Shown: in pieces, positions 1 through 5,360 of the stretch
How positions within the stretch are numbered: the stretch's first letter is position 1
Layout: the number at the start of each line of letters is the position of its first letter
Assembly: GCA_007122185.1 (NCBI GenBank)
Contig: SKUI01000227.1
Coordinates: 1 to 7,253 of the forward strand
Source: Rhodothermia bacterium
GTDB lineage: Bacteria; Bacteroidota; Rhodothermia; Balneolales; Natronogracilivirgulaceae
Reading direction: 5' to 3'
Length of the DNA: 7,253 nucleotides
Translations under genes and position numbers: made by a program
Notes under the pieces: model-generated
Database searches by the model: none
Seen by the model: the letters and a program-made list of their open reading frames with translations, nothing else
Told to the model about the DNA's origin: nothing

Positions 1-809
1 CGGTTGATGGCGAAGTCGTTCTCCTGACCGGGTCCAAGCTGGCGTATCTGCCGCATGATGCCCTCCACCTCGTACTGCCCTTCCTGCAGGGCTTCATCGT
101 TTTCAAACTGGACACGGATGGCTATGCCGTGCCTGAGGCTGTACATGTAGCGGTAGGTGCCAATGGGGATAATTACCATGTTGTCGAAACTCTGGAGGCC
201 CAGGAAATTGCCCTGTCTTTCGAGCACCCCGATCACTTCGAAACGCCGGCCACCGATACGCACCCGCTGTCCGATCGGGTCGCGCCAGGTAAACAGGGCT
301 TCAGCGACATCATAGCCCAGGATCACGACGTTTCGTCCGTTGTGATCTTCCTCCTCGGTGAAAAAACGGCCGTCGCCAATTTCAACCGACGATGTGAGTT
401 CGTAGCTTTGCGTAACGCCTTCGATCTGCACTCCCTCTGCCACCCGGTCCTCAAAGCTGACTTGCTGATTCCAGCGCGATGCTTCTGCGGATACGGCTGT
501 TGCAAGCTGGCTGCGACGGGTAATTTCGCCGGCATAGGCGACCTGCATCTCGCGACGGTTGACATATTCCCACCAGCGATACTCCCCTCCAAAACCCCAG
601 GGCCACTTCTGGATGAAGATCACATCCTGCCCGAGCATGGACATGCTCGACTCGAAAGAGCGGTTGATGCCATCGATGACGGTGACCATGGTGGTGACCA
701 TGACGATCCCGATGACGATGCCGAACGTAGTCAGCGCCGAGCGCATTTTGTTGCTCCAGATCGCGAACAGCGAGAGCCGGATGCCTTCAATAATACTGCG
801 GAAAATCAT
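1..809 (-). CDS. ABC transporter permease, MacB/FtsX type (C-terminal part beyond window)
   Basis: Reading the minus strand from the ATG at 809 gives 269 uninterrupted codons running off the window edge. Residues about 1-24 are an amphipathic, basic cytoplasmic lead-in. Residues about 25-48 form one hydrophobic transmembrane helix, followed by a large extracytoplasmic domain. Within that, the block around residues 145-200 (GDGRFFTEEE, then NVVILGYDVAEALF, then DPIGQRVRIGGRRFEVIGV) is the classic pattern of the MacB periplasmic core domain. Family knowledge: such permeases pair with a MacB-like ATPase and either export substrates or act mechanically across the envelope. The three C-terminal transmembrane helices expected of the FtsX family would lie outside the window, as would any ATPase partner. 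A purine-rich AGAAGAAG just upstream may serve as a weak ribosome site. The substrate cannot be inferred. Confidence 0.93.
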   Translation of the reverse strand, partial: MIFRSIIEGIRLSLFAIWSNKMRSALTTFGIVIGIVMVTTMVTVIDGINRSFESSMSMLGQDVIFIQKWPWGFGGEYRWWEYVNRREMQVAYAGEITRRSQLATAVSAEASRWNQQVSFEDRVAEGVQIEGVTQSYELTSSVEIGDGRFFTEEEDHNGRNVVILGYDVAEALFTWRDPIGQRVRIGGRRFEVIGVLERQGNFLGLQSFDNMVIIPIGTYRYMYSLRHGIAIRVQFENDEALQEGQYEVEGIMRQIRQLGPGQENDFAIN

Positions 810-1117
810 ACTTCTTCTGTAAAGTGCGTGACACAGGTTCCAATGTTTACGTAAATAAAGCGGATTCGTTTCAAAAAAAACACGACATTATTTCAGACAA
901 CACGCAACTACTGCATCTGCATGATCAGAAATACCTCCCCGGGAAAACACCTTATTGCATAAAATTACGGCTTTTCGGACCTTGGATTTTTGAGGCAGCT
1001 GCCAAGATCAACGGAATGCTCCCTGCCGCATAAGACATTGCCCCGGTGAACGGATTTCCGGTGATACCTTGTTAAACGGGATGCCGTGACACTGAAAACC
1101 ACCCTGAAGAATCTCTT
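810..1117. other. Divergent intergenic spacer (permease / bshB1)
   Basis: These 308 bases separate two divergently transcribed genes and must hold the start regions of both. The stretch is AT-richer than the flanking genes and has an A8 run near 873-880. It contains one perfect 10-bp palindrome at 846-855 (listed separately). I looked for Bacteroidota-type promoters (TTG, then TAnnTTTG) and found only imperfect matches with poor spacing, for example TTG at 1038-1040 with TACCTTG at 1065-1071. I do not call a promoter. No convincing small gene or RNA is seen. Confidence 0.6.
846..855. promoter_or_regulatory. Perfect 10-bp palindrome TTTACGTAAA, possible operator
   Basis: TTTACGTAAA reads identically on both strands and lies 37 bp upstream of the permease start in the divergent spacer. 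The position and symmetry would suit a dimeric repressor site for the permease gene. A 10-bp AT-rich palindrome can also occur by chance, and no second copy is present in the spacer. Confidence 0.25.
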
Positions 1118-1852
1118 ATGAAGCTGGATGCACTGGCCATAGCGGCCCACCCTGATGATATGGAATTATCTTGTGCCGGGACGCTGGCAGCCCTGGCCCG
1201 ATCCGGCAAAAAGGTCGGCGTACTGGATCTGACTCGTGGGGAAATGGGCACGCGCGGAACGCCTGAAATGCGGCTGGATGAGGCCCGGAAAGCGGCTGAA
1301 ATCCTTGGACTGGCAGTCCGGGAGAATGCGGGATTGCCTGATTGCGGGCTCGCAAACACAGCAACGCACCGCGAGGTGATCATCCGTTTCGTACGACGAT
1401 ATCGGCCTGATATCTGTTTTGTGAATTCACCCGAAGACCGCCACCCGGATCATCGGAATGCATCACGGCTCACGCTGGATGCCCTGTTCTACAGCGGTAT
1501 TGCCAAACTTGAGGTACCCGGCGCCGATCCGGAACCCTGGCGTCCGCGCCACATCCTGCACTTCATGCAGCACTGGCCTTTTGAACCTACCTTTGTGTTT
1601 GACATAACCAATACGATCGACATCAAGGAAAAGGCGATCCGGGCATTTGAATCGCAGTTTGATGCACGAGAGGATGACGACGAACCGCAGACCTATGTAT
1701 CCAGCAAACGGTTTTTTGAATCGCTGCGCGGTCGGGCGCGCGATTACGGACTGCAGATCGGGGTCGAATTCGGGGAGCCCTTCCTCTACTATGGCGGACC
1801 TGTGCCGCTGAATAGCCTGGATGTGCTGTTTTCATCGCAACCCGAGCGGTAA
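1118..1852 (+). CDS. bshB1: Bacillithiol biosynthesis deacetylase BshB1 (N-acetylglucosaminyl-malate deacetylase)
   Basis: The 244-residue product is a full-length LmbE-like (PIG-L) zinc deacetylase. It opens with the family signature AAHPDDME at residues 9-16. H11 and D14, with H112 of the HPDHRNA motif (109-115), are the expected zinc ligands; D13 and H109 match the catalytic acid/base positions. The segment TRGEMGTRGT (39-48) and the closing GEPFLYYGGP (about 218-227) are typical of the BshB1 branch rather than mycothiol or lincomycin-type members. Family role: it removes acetate from GlcNAc-malate to give GlcN-malate, to which BshC adds cysteine to form bacillithiol, the cytosolic redox buffer. 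The ATG at 1118 is used because the protein begins immediately before the conserved strand; GAAGA lies a few bases upstream. It stands alone here, convergent with the Spy-like gene; bshA and bshC are not in view. Confidence 0.95.
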   Translation: MKLDALAIAAHPDDMELSCAGTLAALARSGKKVGVLDLTRGEMGTRGTPEMRLDEARKAAEILGLAVRENAGLPDCGLANTATHREVIIRFVRRYRPDICFVNSPEDRHPDHRNASRLTLDALFYSGIAKLEVPGADPEPWRPRHILHFMQHWPFEPTFVFDITNTIDIKEKAIRAFESQFDAREDDDEPQTYVSSKRFFESLRGRARDYGLQIGVEFGEPFLYYGGPVPLNSLDVLFSSQPER

Positions 1853-1865
1853 AAAAGCAGACACA

Positions 1866-1893
1866 CCCCTGTTTCGTGTACCCGGGTCAGGGG
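1866..1893. terminator. Weak hairpin between convergent genes
   Basis: CCCCTG at 1866-1871 and CAGGGG at 1888-1893 can pair, with a 16-base loop that itself contains CCCGGG. It lies in the 63-bp gap between the ends of bshB1 and the convergent Spy-like gene. On the minus strand a T6 run (complement of 1851-1856) follows about ten bases after the stem, so termination of the minus-strand transcript is conceivable. There is no T tract on the plus side. The large loop and distant T tract make this a weak candidate. Confidence 0.3.
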
Positions 1894-1915
1894 CGTTCGC
1901 AGTCTCTCTGATCGT

Positions 1916-2821
1916 TTATTCGTCGTCGGGTTCACTTTCGCGGAATCCGCTTCGGTCCCATCGACTCCTTCGATCGGTGTCATCCCGCGAGCTTCGATCC
2001 ATGCGGGGAGCGTAGCGCTCTTTCCAGGTTTCCATCTGTTCTTCGGACAGGATTTCGGAAAGATCACGTTCCAGCTGCTCGCTCAGCTCCGTTTGGCGCT
2101 GACGCAGCTCCCGTTGCGGGATGATTACCTCCTCGCGCATCTGTCGACGGTGCGTTTCCAATGCGGAGAAGAATTCCTCCGCTTCTTCTTCCGTGAGGTC
2201 CAGGTCGCGGATCAGCCTGAGCCGGTAACGGCTGAGCGATGTTTGCCGCTGATCATCCGTACGCGATCGCCACACGGTGCGGCGATTTGCCTGCTCTGCT
2301 TCATAGACTTCGATAGTGTCCTGCGAGTCCTGCATATCTTGCGTGTCCTGCGCGACTTGTTCCTGACTGCGATAGCGCCTAGCCGGACGATCCTCCGGCT
2401 GCTCATCGGCATCCATCCTCTGCCGGACGCGAGCCTGTTCAACCGATTCCGGTTCAACGCCGATCGTCTCCGCTGAAGTATCGCTGTCAGGCAATCCTGC
2501 TTCCATCCTGTATCCCTGTCCCCTCCCGGGTCCCTCTCCGGGGGCCAGACCGTCGCCTTCACCCGCACGCTCTCCGCCTCCGGTTCCTCTCCGTTCCCTG
2601 ACGGGTGCAACCGGTTCTTCTGTTTCCGGAGTTTCCGAAGCCGTTTCCTGCGGTGCCGGTACCGGGGTTATCTGTTCCAATCCACTGAGTTCCTCTTCAG
2701 CAAGCGACGGCATGCCGGTTTGCGAATGCATCGTCCCGCAGAGCAGATACCCCGCGCCTGTCCCCAGAAGGAACGTAAGCACGAATGCCAGTGCGATGGT
2801 TACTTTAGGATTCTTGCTCAT
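1916..2821 (-). CDS. Membrane-anchored protein with C-terminal Spy/CpxP-like domain
   Basis: The 301-residue protein has three parts. Residues 7-28 are a single hydrophobic segment after a KNPK start, read as an uncleaved signal anchor (the cysteine at 28 follows YLL, not a lipobox). Residues about 40-190 are low-complexity, rich in E, P, G, R, Q and T, and probably disordered; they include four QD-type tripeptides at 157-169. Residues about 195-272 are predicted mostly helical, with LTEEEAEEFF near 209-218 and ILSEEQMETW near 257-266. This is the paired helical-hairpin arrangement and LTxxQ-like motif of the Spy/CpxP/CnrX family. A charged Arg/Asp tail ends the protein. Such domains act in the periplasm as chaperones or stress and metal sensors. 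It is third after a sigma factor and a single-pass membrane protein, suggesting a sensory role. Few His or Met residues are present, so metal sensing is not supported. The family assignment is by pattern only. Confidence 0.7.
   Translation of the reverse strand: MSKNPKVTIALAFVLTFLLGTGAGYLLCGTMHSQTGMPSLAEEELSGLEQITPVPAPQETASETPETEEPVAPVRERRGTGGGERAGEGDGLAPGEGPGRGQGYRMEAGLPDSDTSAETIGVEPESVEQARVRQRMDADEQPEDRPARRYRSQEQVAQDTQDMQDSQDTIEVYEAEQANRRTVWRSRTDDQRQTSLSRYRLRLIRDLDLTEEEAEEFFSALETHRRQMREEVIIPQRELRQRQTELSEQLERDLSEILSEEQMETWKERYAPRMDRSSRDDTDRRSRWDRSGFRESEPDDE
2318..2353 (-). repeat. Four 9-bp tandem units encoding QD-x tripeptides
   Basis: On the plus strand the units are GTCCTGCGA, GTCCTGCAT, ATCTTGCGT and GTCCTGCGC, back to back. 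On the coding strand they give AQD, TQD, MQD and SQD in the disordered linker of the Spy-like protein. The unit is a multiple of three, so copy number can change without a frameshift. Confidence 0.75.
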
Positions 2822-2898
2822 GGTTTTCTTTCTTTTCTAAAACTTGTCGTATAAGTAATTCTGTTTCCGGTACTTTCCTGCATACGCACTGAGTAGGA

Positions 2899-3363
2899 TT
2901 ACAGATCCTCATAAAGCCAGTGATTGAGCTCCGGACCTTGTTGCTGTTCCCATCCGAGGTAACGGGTCGTCATTTCACGCGTATCGGCGGCGGCTTCTTC
3001 GGTGGATCCCATCTGCAACCCGGTGAACAGCACGATCAATACGATACCAACGCTCAGAACATAGCGGCGAAACAGTCGCCAGACCAGGTATTCCAGATCG
3101 GACTCCAATCCTCCGGTTTCCTCACGCCGCTGATGGAACCGACGGATGGCATCATCGGCCGGCGCTTCTTCCCGCAGGCCTTCAAACAGACCCGATACGC
3201 TGTCACCGGACTGCTGCATCATCCACTGATGGTCTTCCCACAGCTTCGGGTCAAATGCCAGTACCTGATTTTTAAGCTGCTCCATCTCATGCCGGGACAA
3301 ATTCCCGTCCTGTGCATCGATGAGCTGCTCTCTGAGTTGTTGCTCTGTCCGTTTTCGATTCAT
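2899..3363 (-). CDS. Single-pass membrane protein, putative anti-sigma factor
   Basis: This 154-residue protein has a soluble N-terminal region (1-98), one strong transmembrane helix (about 101-117, YVLSVGIVLIVLFTGLQ, preceded by RLFRR) and a short C-terminal tail of about 37 residues. The basic RLFRR before the helix predicts a cytoplasmic N-terminus and extracytoplasmic C-terminus, as in transmembrane anti-sigma factors. Residues 7-35 are helical and charged (LREQLIDAQDGNLSRHEMEQL), like the start of many anti-sigma domains. However, there is no cysteine and no HxxxCxxC zinc motif. The gene starts 107 bp after the sigma stop and ends 77 bp before the Spy-like gene, all on one strand. GAGGA about ten bases upstream of the ATG is a reasonable ribosome site. 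The function is inferred mainly from position and topology; I do not recognise a named family. Confidence 0.6.
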   Translation of the reverse strand: MNRKRTEQQLREQLIDAQDGNLSRHEMEQLKNQVLAFDPKLWEDHQWMMQQSGDSVSGLFEGLREEAPADDAIRRFHQRREETGGLESDLEYLVWRLFRRYVLSVGIVLIVLFTGLQMGSTEEAAADTREMTTRYLGWEQQQGPELNHWLYEDL

Positions 3364-3384
3364 AAGGATGATTCCTCAGTGCTT

Positions 3385-3413
3385 TTCTTCACTATTCTTG
3401 GGGTTCTTCACTA
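3385..3413. repeat. Two direct copies of TTCTTCACTA, 19 bp apart
   Basis: TTCTTCACTA occurs at 3385-3394 and again at 3404-3413, separated by TTCTTGGGG. Both lie in the spacer upstream of the putative anti-sigma gene. They may belong to the same pyrimidine-rich repeat field as 3411-3480, or be a protein-binding pair for an internal promoter. Confidence 0.5.
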
Positions 3414-3480
3414 ATTCTAACTGATATTTACTGATATTCTCTGTTAGTCTGTGTTTTCTTCTGTTCTTAACTATTCTTCT
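3411..3480. repeat. Decayed 10-bp tandem array between sigma and membrane-protein genes
   Basis: From 3411 the sequence divides into seven consecutive 10-mers that nearly all begin CT or CTG. Examples are CTGATATTTA (3421), CTGATATTCT (3431), CTGTTAGTCT (3441), CTGTTCTTAA (3461) and CTATTCTTCT (3471). The clearest pair is ACTGATATTT / ACTGATATTC at 3420-3439. The last unit overlaps the final codons and stop of the sigma gene. The period is seen directly; no function is known. In the transcript the array would be A/G-rich and probably unstructured. Confidence 0.55.
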
Positions 3481-4022
3481 GATCCGGGATCCATTCCCAG
3501 TTTGATCAATTCGTCTTTAAGTCGTTGCCGGGCGGTAAACAGCCTGCTTTTGACCGTGCCGACTGCGAGTTTTTCGACTTCGGCGACTTCATCATAGGAC
3601 ATTCCTTCGAGATCGCGCATGGTGATGATAAGGCGGTCTTTTTCGGAAAGCCTGGCCATGGCGCGACGAAGCAGCTGTTTCTGCTCGCGCCGGTCCAGGG
3701 CTTCGTCACCCGATTCGGTCGCCTTGAAATCGTCCGGTTCGGTATCGGTTTCGTTCCACCAGAAAATTCGACGCTGGACTTTATCCCGGCGCAGCGCATC
3801 CAGCACCGTATTCCGGGCGATCTGATACGTCCAGGTATATAAACCGCTGCTGCCATTATAGAGATGGCGTTTCTTGTACACTTTCAGGAAACTGTCCTGC
3901 GTGAGATCTTCTGCATCCAGGCCGGTGCCGTACACCATGGAACGCACCATGCGGTAGATCCTCGGATAGAAATCCGGGAGCTGCCGGTCCAGTTCGTGCT
4001 CCGTAAGTGGCGTTGGCCGCAT
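3471..4022 (-). CDS. ECF-type RNA polymerase sigma factor (sigma-70 family)
   Basis: The 183-residue protein has the two-domain ECF layout and normal ECF length. Region 2 spans about 18-85: YPRIYRMVRSMV, then DAEDLTQDSFLKVYK (36-50, the conserved core-binding DxxDxxQ-type helix), then LYTWTYQIARNTVLDALRR (61-79, -10 recognition). A charged acidic linker (about 90-110) leads into region 4 at about 117-172, with the helix-turn-helix LSEKDRLIITMRDLEGMSYDEVAEVEKL... VGTVKSRLFTARQRL (-35 binding). There is no region 1.1 or 3. An in-frame TAG lies four codons before the ATG at 4022, so the start cannot lie further upstream; no clear Shine-Dalgarno sequence is seen. It is the first gene of a same-strand trio with a membrane protein and a Spy-like protein, implying control by a membrane-bound anti-sigma. 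The target promoter is unknown; the upstream 419-bp spacer would hold an autoregulated promoter if one exists. Confidence 0.95.
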   Translation of the reverse strand: MRPTPLTEHELDRQLPDFYPRIYRMVRSMVYGTGLDAEDLTQDSFLKVYKKRHLYNGSSGLYTWTYQIARNTVLDALRRDKVQRRIFWWNETDTEPDDFKATESGDEALDRREQKQLLRRAMARLSEKDRLIITMRDLEGMSYDEVAEVEKLAVGTVKSRLFTARQRLKDELIKLGMDPGSEE

Positions 4023-4076
4023 CGTTTTGCTGTTCTAATAGGTATCATCACAGGATGTTCCGCTTATGTCTTGGCC

Positions 4077-4232
4077 GCTGTTGTCAGCTGATTCCGGTTT
4101 GTGCAAGCTGTCGCCTGCCGTTGCCACTTTTGCCAACTGTTACCAGCCGATGTCATGCCAGCTGTTTTCAGTTTTTTATTCAGCCTGCTTCAGCCGTTTT
4201 CAACTGCTGTCTGATGCTGCCTGATGCTGCCA
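4077..4232. repeat. Degenerate 10-bp tandem array, about 15 units, consensus GCTGTTGCCA
   Basis: Starting at 4077 the sequence falls into successive near-10-bp units: GCTGTTGTCA (4077), GCTGATTCCG (4087), GCTGTCGCCT (4107), GCCGTTGCCA (4117), ACTGTTACCA (4136), GCCGATGTCA (4146), GCTGTTTTCA (4161), GCCTGCTTCA (4183), GCCGTTTTCA (4193), and GATGCTGCCT and GATGCTGCCA (4213 and 4223). Phase slips occur at 4127 (9 bp), 4156 (5 bp) and 4171 (12 bp). The perfect duplication CTGATGCTGC at 4211-4230 is the freshest part. Weak units may continue to about 4272. The array ends 54 bp before the sigma start codon. Confidence 0.6.
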
Positions 4233-4243
4233 GCCACTTGCTT

Positions 4244-4264
4244 GCCGGGTTGACTGCAACCGGC
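4244..4264. other. Bulged 8-bp hairpin with ACTG loop
   Basis: GCC, a bulged G at 4247, then GGTTG pairs with CAACC followed by GGC, around a four-base loop (4253-4256). The stem is GC-rich and stable-looking, but no T tract follows on either strand, so it is not a typical terminator. It could be a structural element of the sigma leader or of the phosphatase 3' region. Confidence 0.4.
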
Positions 4265-4402
4265 CTGCAATGTGTTATACGACCGTGCTTCGGATCGGTT
4301 CGCTTCTTGCGGAAAAAATCCACTCACTCCCGATCACGGACTCAGACATGGTTCATCAGCCGGCGGCTGCCCATTTCATAGCAGAAATTACCTGGATTAT
4401 CT

Positions 4403-4422
4403 GGTGATTTACGGTGATTTGT
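4403..4422. repeat. Two tandem 10-bp units GGTGATTTAC / GGTGATTTGT
   Basis: Two head-to-tail copies, identical in the first eight bases, lie about 20 bp beyond the phosphatase stop. They are flanked by a direct repeat TTATCTGGT at 4397-4405 and 4442-4450, the second copy overlapping the phosphatase stop codon. The unit length matches the other 10-bp repeats in this window. Confidence 0.5.
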
Positions 4423-4427
4423 AAAAG

Positions 4428-4439
4428 GTTTTATAAAAC
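4428..4439. other. Perfect 12-bp AT palindrome GTTTTATAAAAC
   Basis: The palindrome lies two bases beyond the phosphatase stop. It is too AT-rich for a good intrinsic terminator. It might be a protein site or simply an AT-rich 3' end. Confidence 0.3.
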
Positions 4440-4441
4440 AG

Positions 4442-5254
4442 TTATCTGGTTTTCAGATATTTTTCGGGAATGGTTTCCCTGATTCTTTGAAGCTGAAACT
4501 GGTGGATGTGGGGGTTGCCCGTCACAATGCGCTGGCCAAAGAGCCAGTCGTCGCCTCCGGTCCAGTCGGTTACCACACCTCCGGCTTCCCGGATCAGCAG
4601 GCTTCCGGCGGCCACATCCCACGCGGACAGGCCGTACTCAAAAAACCCGTCACAACGTCCGGCCGCCACCAGGCAAAGATCGAATGCCGCGCTTCCGGGA
4701 CGCCGGACTCCACGTGTATCATGCATGAACTTCTTGAAAAGCTGAAGATACGCATCCACCAGACCAAGATCCCGGTATGGAAAACCTGTGGCAAGGAGTG
4801 AGTTTTCGGGCTCACGGATGTTTGAGACGGACATTTTTTCGCCGTTGAGCCAGGCGCCCTTGCCGGCCTCGGCGGTGAACCACTCGTCGCGGTTGACTTC
4901 CAGCACCAGGGCCGTCTGCGGACGACGGTTTTCCCACATGGCAATCGAGACGCAGTAGATGGGAAGGCCGTGGGCAAAGTTGGTGGTGCCGTCGATGGGA
5001 TCAATGATCCATGTGCGGTGGTCGGTCAGTTTTGTTTCGCTTGCAGACTCCTCAGCAAGGATATCATCGTCGGGAAAGACTTCGTGGATGGCTTTGATGA
5101 TCTCCTTTTCCGCGGTTTCATCGGCCTGGGTGACGAGGTCGTTCTTGCCTTTGAGGTCGACGTCGAGGCGGCTTCTGTTGCGGTCGTAATACGTGATGAC
5201 TTCTTTTGCTTTTTCTGCGGCTTTTCGCGCTGTCTGGAGTGTCCTTGATTCCAT
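4442..5254 (-). CDS. suhB: Inositol-1-monophosphatase family phosphatase (SuhB-like)
   Basis: The 270-residue protein has the usual length and all the metal-site motifs of the Mg2+-dependent inositol monophosphatase family. LVTQADETAEKEI occupies 40-52. The EES metal-ligand motif is at 68-70. WIIDPIDGTTNFAHG at 82-96 supplies D85 and D88 (motif DPIDGT), and WDVAAG at 212-217 supplies D213. GSAAFDLCLVAAGRCDGFFE (188-206) is also typical. Family reaction: hydrolysis of myo-inositol-1-phosphate, with related members accepting other sugar phosphates or nucleotide derivatives, so the in vivo substrate is not certain. It lies 106 bp downstream of dnaG on the same strand and may be co-transcribed. 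The ATG at 5254 is the only usable start: upstream in-frame codons run through the tandem repeats to a TAG without another ATG, GTG or TTG. There is no Shine-Dalgarno sequence; the leader is A-rich. Confidence 0.93.
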   Translation of the reverse strand: MESRTLQTARKAAEKAKEVITYYDRNRSRLDVDLKGKNDLVTQADETAEKEIIKAIHEVFPDDDILAEESASETKLTDHRTWIIDPIDGTTNFAHGLPIYCVSIAMWENRRPQTALVLEVNRDEWFTAEAGKGAWLNGEKMSVSNIREPENSLLATGFPYRDLGLVDAYLQLFKKFMHDTRGVRRPGSAAFDLCLVAAGRCDGFFEYGLSAWDVAAGSLLIREAGGVVTDWTGGDDWLFGQRIVTGNPHIHQFQLQRIRETIPEKYLKTR

Positions 5255-5256
5255 TA

Positions 5257-5309
5257 TGTGCTTTTTGTTGCTGTGTGCTTTTTTGTTGCTGTGTGCTTTT
5301 ATTTGCTGC
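5257..5309 (-). repeat. Three tandem 17-18-bp units in the phosphatase leader
   Basis: On the plus strand, TGTGCTTTTTGTTGCTG (5257-5273), TGTGCTTTTTTGTTGCTG (5274-5291) and TGTGCTTTTATTTGCTGC (5292-5309) follow each other without gaps. On the coding strand this places A-rich units of the form CAGCAACAAAAAAGCACA directly before the start codon, three bases from the ATG. They are in frame with the gene but lack a start codon, so they are read as untranslated leader. The A-richness could aid initiation in place of a Shine-Dalgarno sequence. Confidence 0.85.
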
Positions 5310-5360
5310 TATCAATTTTGTCTGCCGGCCAGGACAGGGAGAATATTCTGCTTTTCATGG

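Larger units (their letters stand above)
4023..4441. other. Long repeat-rich spacer / leader upstream of the ECF sigma gene
   Basis: This 419-bp stretch lies between the phosphatase stop and the sigma start, both on the minus strand. I find no convincing gene: minus-strand frames are broken by frequent stops, the longest ATG-led run in the middle being about 24 codons. It holds a decayed 10-bp repeat array (4077-4232), a bulged hairpin (4244-4264), a small inverted repeat CAGCCG-G-CGGCTG (4357-4369), a 10-bp tandem duplication (4403-4422) and an AT palindrome (4428-4439). The sigma promoter should be here, but no motif is strong enough to name. Confidence 0.7.

Noticed and set aside
129..854. 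Plus-strand 241-codon open frame
   Set aside because: It lies antisense to the permease, whose minus-strand translation shows clear MacB-type motifs. The plus product has no recognisable fold, an extreme His/Asp composition and no ribosome site.
1038..1071. Bacteroidota-style promoter for bshB1 (TTG ... TACCTTG)
   Set aside because: The 24-bp spacing is longer than usual and the -7 element is imperfect, so it is not reliable enough to annotate.
2093..2476. Plus-strand frame opposite the Spy-like gene
   Set aside because: The minus-strand gene has a signal anchor, helical domain and coding repeat; the plus frame has no independent support.
2736..2741. Possible lipoprotein cysteine at residue 28 of the Spy-like protein
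   Set aside because: The residues before the cysteine are Tyr-Leu-Leu; a lipobox needs a small residue at -1, so lipidation is unlikely.
4077..4232. CRISPR-like regular repetition
   Set aside because: Units are about 10 bp, contiguous and degenerate, with no unique spacers, and no cas genes are in the window.
4357..4369. Inverted repeat CAGCCG-G-CGGCTG as a terminator for the phosphatase gene
   Set aside because: The stem is about five base pairs with a tiny loop, no T tract follows on the minus strand, and it lies about 70 bp beyond the stop.
4007..4381. Plus-strand 124-codon frame across the sigma leader
   Set aside because: It begins antisense inside the sigma gene and reads through the 10-bp array. 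The product is a Cys/Leu/Ser-rich string with no domain-like pattern.
5118..5315. Minus-strand frame with STQQQK repeats overlapping the phosphatase start
   Set aside because: It is the tandem leader repeat and the phosphatase N-terminus read in the wrong frame; the rest of the product is Arg/Lys-rich shadow sequence.
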